The notes under the pieces were generated by a model that worked only from the letters and a program-made list of their open reading frames with translations, did no database searches and was not told the DNA's origin. The position numbers were made by a program, and so were the translations under genes. Source: Pyrenula massariospora (taxonomy: Eukaryota; Ascomycota; Eurotiomycetes; Pyrenulales; Pyrenulaceae). Taken from it: a stretch of DNA of 64,000 nt. Positions 1-10,646 of the stretch are shown piece by piece (position 1 is the first letter of the stretch; each line of letters begins with the position of its first letter). The stretch spans positions 1,178,001 through 1,242,000 of the forward strand of contig JAGFMI010000010.1 in the NCBI GenBank assembly GCA_021030905.1. The letters are read 5' to 3'.

Positions 1-2392
1 CTAGCACAATATATCTCCGCTCCGGCTTCGCACGGTGAAATTTATATATGCTGATGTTCCCCGCACCTCGTCTGTAGGAGATACCATCGATAGTCTCGAT
101 GGCTAGGACAGAGTACAGTCGGAAGTACTCGTTGTCTGGTCTTGGTTTGTCTAGCTCCGCGGCATCGGCTCGAAATTGAACAACGTCCCAAGGCTGGCCC
201 AGATGCTCCTGTTCAAGCACGACATCAGATCTTGGATACGGATAGCCTTGGTCACTAGCCTTGTACTTGCTACCTGAAAACCAGTCGCCGGCCCGAAAGA
301 GGAGAATGATATCAATATACGTCTCGAAGAACGTTCCATCCATGTGTAGAGATCTTGTCGAATCCAGCTCATTGATCGCCACGCCGTGGTTTCCGTCAAA
401 GACAACCTTATAAGTCGAACTCCCAGGTTCCTCTTGTCGTATATGCACCGTCAGCAGATGTGTCCAGAAATTTAAATGGCAGCGACTCTCTGGATCCAAA
501 GGAGCAAATGTCCAGAGACGGGAGGGTAGAATAGGTCGAGCGTGCTGCCAATCAATATTTCCTTCTTCACTATATTTCCAGTAAGGCTTGCGCCTATAGG
601 AGTCTCCTGTTGTGAAGCTTTTCCTGACTAGCTTCCACTTCTTGGCTTCTGACGCGTTCCGTTTTCGTGCTTCTGTTGAAGCCAGTGAGGGAGTCAAATC
701 TTCATCGCAGATCCATTCTTTGCCAGTAACGTTTGCGAAATTTCTCCAAAGAACCCTCATGGACGGAAGGTCATCGGCTTCGGACCGAATCGGCGCAACT
801 GTCTCATTGTAGGATGCCCACGACCATGAGGGAAACCCAGGCCTGGTCTTCGGCCGATGAGGTGGTTTGGAAAGGGCCCAGCATAGGCTTGGTTCTAGGC
901 ATGTGATAGGAATTCCAAAAAGTAATGGCCCGCGGAATCCGTCCGATAGATACTGGGCTATGCCCTCAAATGCATTAAGAGCATCGCTCTGCAAGCTTAA
1001 ATTACGGGTCGAAAACGTAGATATGGCTGTAGAGAGATTTGCAGATGGGCGAGGTTGCTGACTCACGATGTGGCATCTTGCCAGATTGCTCGTATTTCCG
1101 GCGAACTGCAATGGAATCCGAGAGACGTCACTCTCGCTCTGGTAGAAGCCTGTTGCCTGATCACGGAACTGGAAGCGGCCATCTAAGAAAAAGACTTCCT
1201 TTTTGGTAAACAAAAGATTGCGACGGGAGAGGGCGTACTCCTGATATGTCCAGCCTCGAGAGAACCATTCAGTGTCGACAATTAGTGGTTCCAGCTGGAA
1301 ACTTTGATTCGCAAAGCAAGCATCATCGTGACCAAATACATACTGCCATTGATCTCTTGAAGTCGTGCCTACTCCCGGAAGCCCAGAGCCGGCATCACCG
1401 CCAGCGCTTGCCACAATCGTGAGAGAAGCCATTTGATAAATATCTGCCATTTTTAAAATCTGGTCACACTTGTCCGAAGCATCATCTTGTATAATGCAAA
1501 GAGTGTCAACCCATAGGTATTGGTATCCTAAATTGATCGCGGTGATGATGGCATCGGGAACCGTGCGTGGAACCTCTGAGTCGGTCTATCGGATAGCACT
1601 AGGGGTGTGTAACATCTTAACATTAGCCTTGCAGTTTCTGAGATATGTCCTTTCAAGGTTGCCCCAGACGTAGCCCAATGCAACGTAGCGCGCAACCGGA
1701 ATAGCTGATACCAAACATTCTTGATGAACGTCAATGAGACGAAAGCCCATACCAGTCTTGTTTGGCCATCGCAGAGATATCTGATGCTGGGAGGGATATT
1801 GAGTAGTTTGGGTATATTCTTTGCCTTGACTTTTGCGTCCGCGGTTGTCACGATCCCAGGCTCGGTAAGCACACGATTCTGGAGTGGAGTCTTTCTGCAA
1901 GCCATGCCAAGGCCGTAATTGCCGTGAAGTCTTCTTACTCGGCTCAGTTGCAGCCAAGAACTTCTTTAGGATGGTAAAATTCACAGAACCCATCACTGCA
2001 CGACCAGAAATAAGCTTTGTGCCTGCTGTAAGCTTTTCTAGATCCTCTGCGATTTTACTCAGGTGGATGGTATAAGAATTTACGTTTAAAGGCATAATTC
2101 CGGAGTTCCTTGACTCATATGAAGGAATCATCTGACATCGTTCAATTCCGTAAAGCTTTAGATAAAGACAAGAGTTCGTCTGCGTATTGTTGAACCGCAA
2201 AGAGCAACGGTCCGATGGGGAGCGACCCGAGCTAATCATCAGCTGGCAAAGAGGACAACTGGGATCCATTTCCGCAATTTAGCCCAGCGGGATCGATGTT
2301 CGATTCCTTAACAGGCCCAACGGCGACGAGGATCCATGATGGTACCAACCAAAATCAATACACCGGCAGATGCAGCACAACTTCGTCTCCAT
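1..2392 (-). pseudogene. HET-domain (heterokaryon incompatibility) gene, interrupted, left-truncated
   Basis: HET domains trigger cell death when genetically different hyphae fuse. Read leftwards, the frame has the family hallmarks in order: a cysteine pair near the start followed by IDFGWY, CPLCQL (near 2250), the YVALGYVWG block (near 1680), LWVDTLCIIQDD (near 1480), ADIYQMASLTIVAS (near 1430), SRGWTYQEYALS (near 1240) and PSWSWAS (near 810). It continues to base 1, so the C-terminus lies outside the window. Two in-frame stops interrupt it: TAA at 2281-2279 and TAG at 1588-1586. No GT...AG intron of normal length removes either, and the family alignment continues across both. Both stops could come from CAA/CAG by C-to-T change, as RIP or ordinary decay would produce. 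The start is the ATG before TKLCCICRC. Recognition of HET is certain; the pseudogene call is likely but depends on there being no unrecognised introns. Confidence 0.82.
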
Positions 2393-3344
2393 ACCATCTA
2401 GCCTGCATGATAGCTGAAGCAATGCCGTCCTAACTTTTGTTCGCTTCTTGGACACTATTCTGCCATGCATCATATCCGATGTCAAAAGCAAGCCAACAGG
2501 GGCAATCATCGGTGCAGAAAGCTCTACGCTTTTCGTAAGGCAAACTTGCACTGGAGATGGTGGTTTTCGTCATTATGTTTGCATCTTCATGTCACCCATC
2601 ATGATTGCGCCGAATAGTCAGCATAGTGAAAGTCATAAAACAGTACATGTTAGGATTAGGGTCAAACAGCGAGGAGACATGGACTGGCAAAGGGTAGAGA
2701 ACAGAAGCAGATTACAGCAGGGCCCTGATCGAGGCTGAGCCGAAGTTGAGCCGGTTCGAATTCGGCTTTCATAGAGCTGCTACGACGCCAAATGTAAGCA
2801 GTCCTTACGGGCATTTAGATTTAGTTGACTTATCGCTTAAGAGGAATCTACGCGACGTAATAGATTTGCACTATACAGTCCCACCACGGGTGACAATGCC
2901 CTACGTAAAGGGCGGTGTCTACCGCCGAAAACGATGGGTTTATCAGGCCATGCTTTTGTTCCTCACTACAGGGTAACTAGCCTTAGCAGGTCGCCGCTTT
3001 TAACCTTGCCGTAAGGACCGCCCTCCCAGTCCATCTCAACTATTATCTTATCTACTTACACCCCGTCGTGGTACACACGAAACCGCCTGAACTCCTGTCG
3101 TATCGGCCTCGTGAGACTGTGGGTCTTGGGCCATTTAATCCAAACGGAACGAATACTTGAAAACGCTGACCGGATCGACTTTCCAAGCCCCCGGGCTTTT
3201 GTACAGTCCTCACAAACGCAATTATCTGCGTGAGCTCATAGCGCTAACAGTTAACGTGGCCTCACACTCCGCGCTTCAAGTTCTGCTTTTGGTGTAAAAC
3301 CGTTGGAGGTCTGGTCGGTTACTTGTATAATCCTTGTTCTTGGA
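2393..3344. other. Intergenic, no gene recognised
   Basis: Short open frames occur on both strands, but none shows a family motif or a plausible exon structure. The stretch 2720-3260 has many TA-rich degenerate words and could be old repeat debris, but I found no terminal repeats to define an element. Confidence 0.5.
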
Positions 3345-3976
3345 TCAAACGTATCCGCACTTCGAATTCCGACGTTCGTTATCATATAGCTTGTTCTTGC
3401 GGTATTGCCATAGCAATAATAAGAAGCTAGTTATAAAGAGAAAACCTAATGGGCCGGCAATGCCAGCTGCGACTCTAGATATATTGCTGTTCGAACAAGA
3501 AGGTAGAGAAGAAGTTCCGGTGGTTGATGCTGGTGCCGGTGTAGAATATGTTGCAGAAGATGTGGTTGATGTTGCCGTCGCAATTACGCTAAAATTTTGA
3601 GAATCACAATTATTTCCGTCATGACTGCAGCACCATGTTCCGTTGACGTCAATCAGGAGATACGTAGTGGTTGAATCAGAACCTGTATTGAAACATATTA
3701 AAACAGGCTTTGTCATTTGCATAAAGCTCACGATGTCTTTGAAGGTGGCGACGCACTTGAAGAATCTAAACAGAAGTCTGCACACCCAGGGCTCCAATAT
3801 TTATCTGTGCATGCTCCACGGTAAAGTACACCCGCATTCGGAGAGAAGCAAAGTCCACTGTGCCCGCAATGGCTTGGATCCTTGCAGCACTGAGAGGCTA
3901 CCATGGCACTACAGTGAAAAAAGTTTGCAGAATCGGCGACTGCGCCGTTCGGCCAGAAGCAGGTAGCGAAAGACAT
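3345..3976 (-). CDS. Cysteine-rich, Ser/Thr-rich single-pass membrane protein
   Basis: Two exons are inferred: 3976-3757 and 3682-3345, joined across a 74-nt intron (donor GTGCGT, acceptor ATACAG), giving about 185 aa. The N-terminal part has paired cysteines and a YRGACTDKYWSPGC-type stretch, common in fungal cell-surface proteins. A second cysteine group (WCCSHDGNNC) follows, then a Ser/Thr/Ala/Pro-rich stalk likely to be O-glycosylated. One hydrophobic segment (AAGIAGPLGFLFITSFLLLL) precedes a short basic cytoplasmic tail. This is the layout of fungal wall-sensor or surface proteins, although no WSC domain is assigned. The start at MSFATC lacks an evident signal peptide, so an upstream exon carrying the leader is probably missing; the open frame extends upstream as far as 4312. 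Function is unknown. Confidence 0.6.
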
Positions 3977-4351
3977 CGGGCAGGAACAACACGAACAGAG
4001 ACGAGAAGGATGCTGAAGAAGTGAATGTGGGCGTGTGCAATAATGAGCGAGAGAGATGAGATAGTAAGTTAACCTACACTTCCACGGCAACGATGGTGAT
4101 TCAGAGGCTTGGAGTGGCATCTTGAAGGAGCTCTTCGCCAAGCCCCCACCGTATCTGCAAGATGGGGGGCTATTTTGGCCACAAAAGGCAGTTCCGTGTT
4201 TCATTGCCCTACATGAGACCTGCGTGCAGTCATAGATCGGCAAAGAGCGATCCATTGCTACCGCCATGGTCAGGGAATATTCTACTCTGGGTTCCTGCGC
4301 TGTGCGCCACATTGTATAATTGGAACGACAGAATGACTAAAATGTCATGAA

Positions 4352-4765
4352 GCTGAACTCTGCTTCATCTATCTTGAAGATGTTCCCGGGACTTGCGACC
4401 ACGATACCAGCCCCACTACTCTCCAGGTTTTAGCGTTCAGAAAGAGCCGCTGCTTTATAAGAGGGTGGACGTTGCAAGAGCTTGTGGCCAACCATCGACG
4501 TTTGTTCCTTTTTAGAGACTGTCAATATTGGGCGACAAAGAAATCCATCATACTTTGTGGAGCTTTGTTCAACAATCACTGGTATCAATGTATTCGTTCT
4601 CCTAGCTCGTCTCAAAGTCAGCGAAGTTTGCATTGCTCAGCGCACGTCTTGGGCAGCTCCTCGTGTCACCACTCGTCCTGAAGATACGGCATACATTTTG
4701 ACGGGAATGTTCAGTGTCAACATGCCTATATTGTATGGAGAAGGTCTCGTGAAAATTCACCAGAC
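4352..4765 (+). pseudogene. Decayed HET-domain fragment
   Basis: The forward strand carries consecutive blocks of the HET-E-1-like domain: ELCFIYLEDVPG (about 4355-4390), FIRGWTLQELVA (about 4450-4485), a TKKS block, then in another frame SYFVELCSTITGIN and AQRTSWAAPRVTTRPED followed by TAYILTGMFSVNMPILYGEG (ends near 4745). These are the family's LADVP, RGWTLQEL and QRMSWAxxRxTTRxED...LLGIFxVNMPLLYGEG motifs in the right order. The frame changes near 4535-4560, and similarity fades after the YGEG block. The first half of the domain (ALSYVWG, LWVDTLCIxQ) was not found upstream. It is a relic of a second HET gene unrelated in sequence to the one at the left edge. Confidence 0.75.
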
Positions 4766-5046
4766 CAGTGACCACGATGAGCGAATGCGCAAAGGTGCGT
4801 CTCCAGCTCGAAGTCGGCAAAGCCGCCCCGTCACTTTGCCAAGGACAATCAGACATGGATGCATTCTGGTACTCGGCCGCATTTAGCCTCGTGGGGCGGA
4901 TCAGAAAAGTGCCGGGTTTTAGCCGCCCGCCCCCCAAAAGATGCAGCACCCTTCTTTTCGACCTGGCCTTGCCCTCTCGACAGGTAGCAGTGTCGTTTAT
5001 CTCGTTTCATATATAACGCTACGGTTCTGAGGCTTTTAAAATTACC

Positions 5047-6873
5047 ATGTTCAAGCCAACGTCGACCCATAGGGCCCTAGAGATAGTTACGGTTGATGTT
5101 GGGATCTGCAGACCGTATGCGAGGGACCGGTCCATCCATGGAAAGCTCTTGCCAATTGAATTCGCAATTGTCGACCTTTCCCCATCCAACATTGAAGCGG
5201 TCCATGACTTCATCAACATCGAGGTCTCCAATAGCGTGGGGCTAGTATTGATGTATGAAATCATCATGATTGCTGCCAAGTGTCTAACGCAGATGGTGTT
5301 GGCATTGTGGAAGGTTGGTTCCCGTGGCTTGAAGGCCCATCCCAAAACATGTTTCCCACAATTCTCTCTCGACATATCTTCTCAGCTATACTCCGATGCC
5401 TACCAAGGCGGTTCAGGGCACGCCTTGGTTCCTTTCGTCGGCTATGACCACGAAGGTGCTTGGCACATGTAACGCTCCACTTTTGATATGGCTCTGATCA
5501 CATATACCACGTGCTCAATTCTTAATGGAGAATAATTCCTAAGACACTCAGTACGGATTGGAGCTTCGTCCCGGAAACAGTTTGGAGCTCGCGAAAATGA
5601 GGCGTTTACCTCTTGGTAAGAGGCTTTTTCTCCCGCAAGCTTGCTACTGATATTTATCTAGCTTGTTGGACTAAGACATCCAATGGGTTCCTAAATCATC
5701 AGAATAGACCCGCCGCAGTCGTGGTCGGCCAAAGAGGCAATGCTCTTTTTCCACGGACCACCAGACACTATCTTGAAGATGATTACCATCGCTGGCGCAG
5801 GCTCGAAGATTGTACATTTTGGATTTATGCTGATATGTTTTACATCATTACAGCCTGGGATCATGTGATCGAAGCAGAAAGGAGAGATCTCCAGAAAGCG
5901 GTATGTAGCGTAACCGTTAAGCCTTCGGAATAATGGTTAAGGAATACTAATACAAACTAGGAAGTTGCTGGATTTGAACGGCTCTCGTCCATTCTCCACC
6001 GAACAAGAACTTTGCATCGAAGTATTTCGTATATCATCAAGATTTCGGAGCATTTACGCATCCATAACGCTTCACTTGCGCAGATGCAGAAAAGCCTTGC
6101 CAAATCCAATGACGAAAACCTTGATAGTCTACGAGCAAGGGTGGAGAGCACATTAGTACTATTAGACCATTACGCACGTACATGTCAAACCATGAAGGAG
6201 CAGTCATTGAACCTTCTACAGCTAGTAGGGATTGCTGTATCAAGTCACAATGGAGCTCGGCTTATAAATGTCAGGAGTTTTAATTCAGAAACGGTCTCAC
6301 AAGCTTTTGCGGTCACACGGCTTAATGCTCTAGCTTTCGTATTCATTCCTCTGGCATTTGTTGCAGTAAGTCTTTTCGAATTTCATCCATAAGTTCGTAG
6401 ATCACTAATTAATGTAGTCAATATTTGTGATGACTAAATTTGAAGGCAGTCCGAAATGGTTTCCCGTAGTCGCTTTACCACTAACAGTATGCACTATTCT
6501 GGTGGCATTCTTAGCCGAAAGGTTCATGCCTACATTGGATCAACTTCGGCAACGGAGCGCAGGGGACATCATCCTACCAGGGTTGCCCAGTATACCTCCA
6601 ATTCAAGAAAGTCAATCTCACCTTGTAACGACCGATTCACCGATCACCGAAAAGATCCATCCGAGCCCATCTATTCCAGAAGATGGCACTGAGATCCCTC
6701 CTATTGGGACAGATCCTGACAAGCAAGATATCGAGGAATGTATTGAATCGAATCGTACCGCAAAACCCCTCAGACTCAGAGAGGATATCGCACCAGTCGA
6801 AGAATGCCGGCGACGACGACCGTACTCGCACTGTCCGACCTGTCGCGCCAAAACGTCCACGCAGCCAGGATAG
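5047..6873 (+). CDS. CorA-like membrane protein
   Basis: Five exons are inferred: 5047-5455, 5544-5615, 5662-5900, 5961-6365 and 6418-6873, giving 526 aa. All joins are in frame; three introns are typical (GTAAGA, GTATGT and GTAAGT donors) and the first has a weak GTGCTT donor. A globular N-terminal part is followed by a long helical region (HNASLAQMQKSLAKSNDENL and on). Near the C-terminus are two membrane segments, NALAFVFIPLAFVA-SIF and WFPVVALPLTVCTILVAFLA, the helical-hairpin end of CorA-type Mg2+ channel relatives. The GMN loop of true CorA is not seen, so ion transport is not established. A basic, Pro-rich tail of about 120 residues follows. An in-frame stop upstream of 5047 supports the start. 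Such proteins are common next to HET/ankyrin genes in fungi. Confidence 0.68.
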
Positions 6874-7823
6874 ATACAATAGAAGGGCGCCCCCGGAGAG
6901 CGATGGTTTTAGACCCTCCAATACGGTGCTATACCAAATGCGCTCTTACGCCGTAAGCGATATCGACACAAAAAGAAGGATGCGAGACATTGCAGAAGGA
7001 AGCTCTCTAAGCACAAAGCTCATACCGAGTTCTATGCTAAGTCATATTCGAGATTACTATCGGCCTTCTAACTATTATCGGCCCTCCGATTACTATCACA
7101 ACCCTAGTTCCTTCTGTCGGCTATCATCGATATCGAAAGAAAATATCTGATTTGGAGGGATGACGGACTCTGAATATATGAAGTAGTGGTGATGTGTAAT
7201 GATTATCTAAGTTGTTTGTAACATCATGCATCATCTTATTCTCTCTGTGATGAGGTAATGCAGGAAGAGCAAAAAATAATGGTTTCACTATCCCTACCGT
7301 TTCAAAGACGCAGCTACCTTGTGTGATCATTCGGCCGGGAAAGTCCTCGGCAAAATATCTGCAAAACATTGCACAATGAGAAGCGGTATAATGCTAAAAC
7401 AGGTCACCCGGGAAACACTTTGTGAACGTTACATTATGCAACTGCTTTGTGATGCTCGAGAGACGCATATTGTGGGTACCAAGCCTCGTCCGCCCCCACC
7501 CGCCAGCTCAGCCAAGTCCCGATCCGAATTTTTGCGCAAGGCTCTGGTGGCCTAGCTGAAGGTGGCATGTCTCTGACGAAAGCTATTATTCATCATCTCC
7601 CGATTCTTCACCTGGCCAATGAAGCAGAGTTTTTAGTAAGCTGTACATCTCGCCAATCCATCCGCTTGATCGTCTGCGTCTGTATAGGAAGATTAAGCAA
7701 TTGATCCTGTTCCTAAGTCTTCGGAATCTCAAGCCGGATTGTCAATTTGTACAAATTGACCAAATGAATCTACCGTCACACTGTTCGTCTCCTTCTCAAC
7801 GATACTATCGGACCACCACTAGT
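6874..7823. other. Intergenic, no gene recognised
   Basis: Contains the 3' region of the CorA-like gene, with short tandem-like words (CGGCCTTCTAACTATTATCG and variants, 7055-7100) and no supported reading frame. It also holds the downstream region of the small secreted peptide gene. Confidence 0.5.
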
Positions 7824-8059
7824 CTAGCAGCAACCCCAGCATCCACAGTAGTTTCCATCGCAAAGCTCCTCTGGACTATTCTTATCAGTCTACCTCCGCT
7901 TGAATTTTGTAATTTAAGCCACAAGCGCGAGATAGAGAGAACAACTTACGGATGGATATCACAGTATACTTTTCTCACACTGTTATCCGTTGTAGGTAGA
8001 GCGTAAGTTGAAGCCGCCAGCGTAAGGAAAACCGCGGCAGTGAGCGAAGAGAAATTCAT
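7824..8059 (-). CDS. Small secreted cysteine-rich peptide (53 aa)
   Basis: Exon 1 (8059-7950) encodes a clear signal peptide (MNFSSLTAAVFLTLAASTYA, cleavage expected just after it). A perfect GTAAGT donor opens a 74-nt intron that has CTGAT about 12 nt before the AATAG acceptor. Exon 2 (7875-7824) adds the cysteine-rich tail and stops at TAG directly after the last cysteine. The 33-residue mature peptide has six cysteines at 33, 42, 47, 49, 52 and 53 (C-x8-C-x4-C-x-C-x2-C-C) and a dibasic RK just before the cysteine region. Without splicing the frame would end four residues after the first cysteine. A TATA-like box lies about 110 bp upstream. Six cysteines suggest three disulfides, as in secreted antimicrobial, killer-like or effector peptides. 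I recognise no named family. Confidence 0.68.
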
Positions 8060-8166
8060 TGTGTGCGTGCTGTAATCGATGACGAGTTTGAGAAAATGAG
8101 GAAAAAGATTTGGACGAAAGTTGGAATATGGGAAAGACGTCCTCACTGCGACGCAAAATCATCGTC

Positions 8167-8173
8167 TTTTATA
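8167..8173 (-). promoter_or_regulatory. TATA-like box of the small secreted peptide gene
   Basis: TATAAAA on the minus strand, 108-114 bp upstream of the ATG at 8059. Its position fits a fungal core promoter with a short 5' leader. Inferred from sequence only. Confidence 0.4.
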
Positions 8174-10150
8174 TTGCGCCTGGCTTTAGGCTGCCTTTTT
8201 CCACCTCCTTTAACAGCGGTGCGATCTGCATGGATTGACGTAGAGCAGAATGATATGATGGTCGCCAGGTCTCAAGATCGAGCGCGGAGAACGCCAATGA
8301 CAGTGCTTCTCTCTTCGTGTAGGCCCCTTTAACTTTCAGCTGAACCTATTACTTGTAATTTTCAGCCTTATCAGTTCCTTGCAAAACACACGTTCGACAA
8401 GAGATGCCTTTCGGCTCGGGTTTGGCTCACAAACATGAGAATTGAATGACGGTAACTCAACAGACCGTGCCGTAGCATCCATCGGATGACTTCAAAAAGG
8501 GCAATCACTGGATTGCGTTTGGGACAGGGAACTTAATTCCCTGGCCTGTGAGTAAGTGTTTACCCTTTCAGAACATCCTGAATCTGTGCAAACTTGGCCA
8601 ATCGAAGTGATCCTTACTTAACCGTCCAGCCTTGCGTGGCCCCAGCTGCAAGACTATGAGGTAAGAGTCTCGCAGTGTCTTGGGGCTAGATACGGTGCGT
8701 ATTTGGTTTCCCAAGGCTAGGACCAAGCTGAAATATTGGGATGAGATTAGTAAGGACAGGTTTCAATCATTCCAATGAGCGGGCCATGAAATGCTAGTCT
8801 CATCGGTCGAGGGGCCACGGTAGTTACAGGTACATGGATGAGAAGTTTGTGCATTGATGAAGACACATAGGTCGTTTTAGGTAAGGGGACATGAAAGATA
8901 AAGGGAGGGGGTGTAGTAGAAGCCTTAAGGCGGCTGTGAAAGTTTGCTCTCGGAGTTGTTCTATAAGTATAGAGGGGAGAGAAAATGAGTAATGAGGGCT
9001 ATAGTAATTTACAATTTCGATGAGATGGACATATAAAACGATTAGCGCCGTATAAAGAGAATGGTGGCATCTATTTATTTAAATACACACGACCACCTGC
9101 TCATTTATGTAGAAGGCTGTATTTGAAATCGCGGAAGCATCGCCGTGAAACTTTGATCAAAGCAGAAAGAAAATCTGAGACTATACAAGTCTTGAGGCGC
9201 TATTATCAATGCTATTGGGATGTAATGGCTAGACGTAACCGAGCCTGCTCGATGAAAGTGATCTTAGTGTGATCAGGTAGCAAACAAGGCGGTAGAAGGA
9301 GCTTCTAGACTATGCATGCTCATTTGTGAAGCACACGGTTAACGAATTTTCCCAATCTTCGAAGATCGAAAGGTTCCATTACATGAATGTAGTAGCTAGG
9401 ATTTGCCACTCTGTTTCGTTCATTTGAGAGTAAATAAACCACGCTTACTTGAAGACCACCTTCCTCAGATATGCTGTGGAGTTGCTTGGATAGCAGTACA
9501 CAGAACCGATCAATCTATATCGTTAGAGAAACATGACAGATTTTCTGCGGTGCGAGAGAAAGGACAACAAACCTATTCTAAAATACGCCACGACCACTTA
9601 GACGGAAAACCGAATCCTGATCACCATCCATGACGCAGTTCTTGAGTATATCCTGACAGGGTTGTTAGCCTGGAAGTAATCATTGCACTATAATAGGCTT
9701 CTCTCGCTTCTGGCCAACATGAAGGTCTCGCTGATCAACGACTTAGCGAGACGCGAGAGTCTGTGTGGAGATGTACGGTGATTGTATTTCACGGAAACCT
9801 CGATAGCATATCGTTCTCGACGGCTAGGTGGAAAGCAACATTTAGGCTAGTACGGTTAGAAGTTTGCGCTAGCGCTAAGATTAAGCGAGCTATCGGAAAG
9901 GACCTGGATAACACGAGTTGTGAGCCGGAGGGGGATGCTTCGTGTACGAGAGTGCGAATCAAAGGCTGGTGGAGGAAGTAGGGGTACTCCGAAGGGTCGC
10001 TCTTCCAAGATTAAAGGAGGTGAAGAGTTCTCGATGGTGCTGAGATGGATGTTGCGAAAGTTTGGTGAGGAGATTTAGGTGCGTGTTCATATGCCACCGT
10101 GGCAGTGCAGGGGTCGCCAAATCCTGCGTGCTTGACGGAATGATGCGCGA
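8174..10150. other. Long gene-poor interval
   Basis: Nearly 2 kb without a supported gene. Short open frames at 9403-9633 and 9763-9981 have no motif, leader or splice structure. No terminal repeats or transposase remnants were recognised. Confidence 0.5.
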
Positions 10151-10239
10151 GGCTGGATGTGAGAAGTCATAATGCACCTAACATACGCCAGGCTGACCCC
10201 AGTAGACGACCAGATACCCCAAACTTCTAATATCCAGCT
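10151..10239. mobile_element. MITE family 1, copy A
   Basis: About 89 bp bounded by inverted repeats: left GGCTGGATGTGAGAAGTCAT, and right, read in reverse complement, AGCTGGATATTAGAAGTTT. It belongs to the family seen near 18223, 26944, 42991 and 45346. It has no coding capacity, so it is a non-autonomous DNA transposon relic. It lies about 400 bp upstream of the NLR start at 10647. No certain target-site duplication. Confidence 0.7.
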
Positions 10240-10646
10240 CCGACGTGGCATTAGAGCCACGGGTCTGTGGCGGCAAAAAGAGCCTCCTGTCTGCCTCGCT
10301 TCCGTTGAACACCTGAAAATAGGGTCACACAAAATGCAGCCTCATCTCGTGTGCCTCTATTCTGACACCGCCGTCGCAACCTTTTCAGCATTTTTTAGGG
10401 CTATGTCGCCTTCGCAAATGTCTAGCTTCTTCACCTGTTCGGTTGATATAACACGTGATAGCCTCAAGTCGCATAGGTGGATCGTCCACTGCTTGCCACC
10501 ACATTTCGCAGCGTTCAATCTAGACGACACATAACGACCTTTTCCAGGACCGTTCGTTGTGTTTCAACACTCATTAAATCTTCAAAGCGAGCTATCGAAG
10601 TGTACAGCTCCTCGTCACACGTTGACGAAGTGCGCACTGCCTGGAA
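10240..10646. other. Upstream region of NLR 1
   Basis: Probable promoter and 5' leader of the NLR gene. An open frame at 10172-10534 overlaps the MITE and has no recognisable product. No TATA box stands out. Confidence 0.4.

Noticed and set aside
2281-2300. tRNA B-box-like word (GTTCGATTCC)
   Set aside because: No A box and no cloverleaf can be folded around it; it lies in the HET coding region.
10172-10534. Plus-strand open frame before NLR 1
   Set aside because: Its first 68 bp are MITE copy A and the remainder has no motif or leader.
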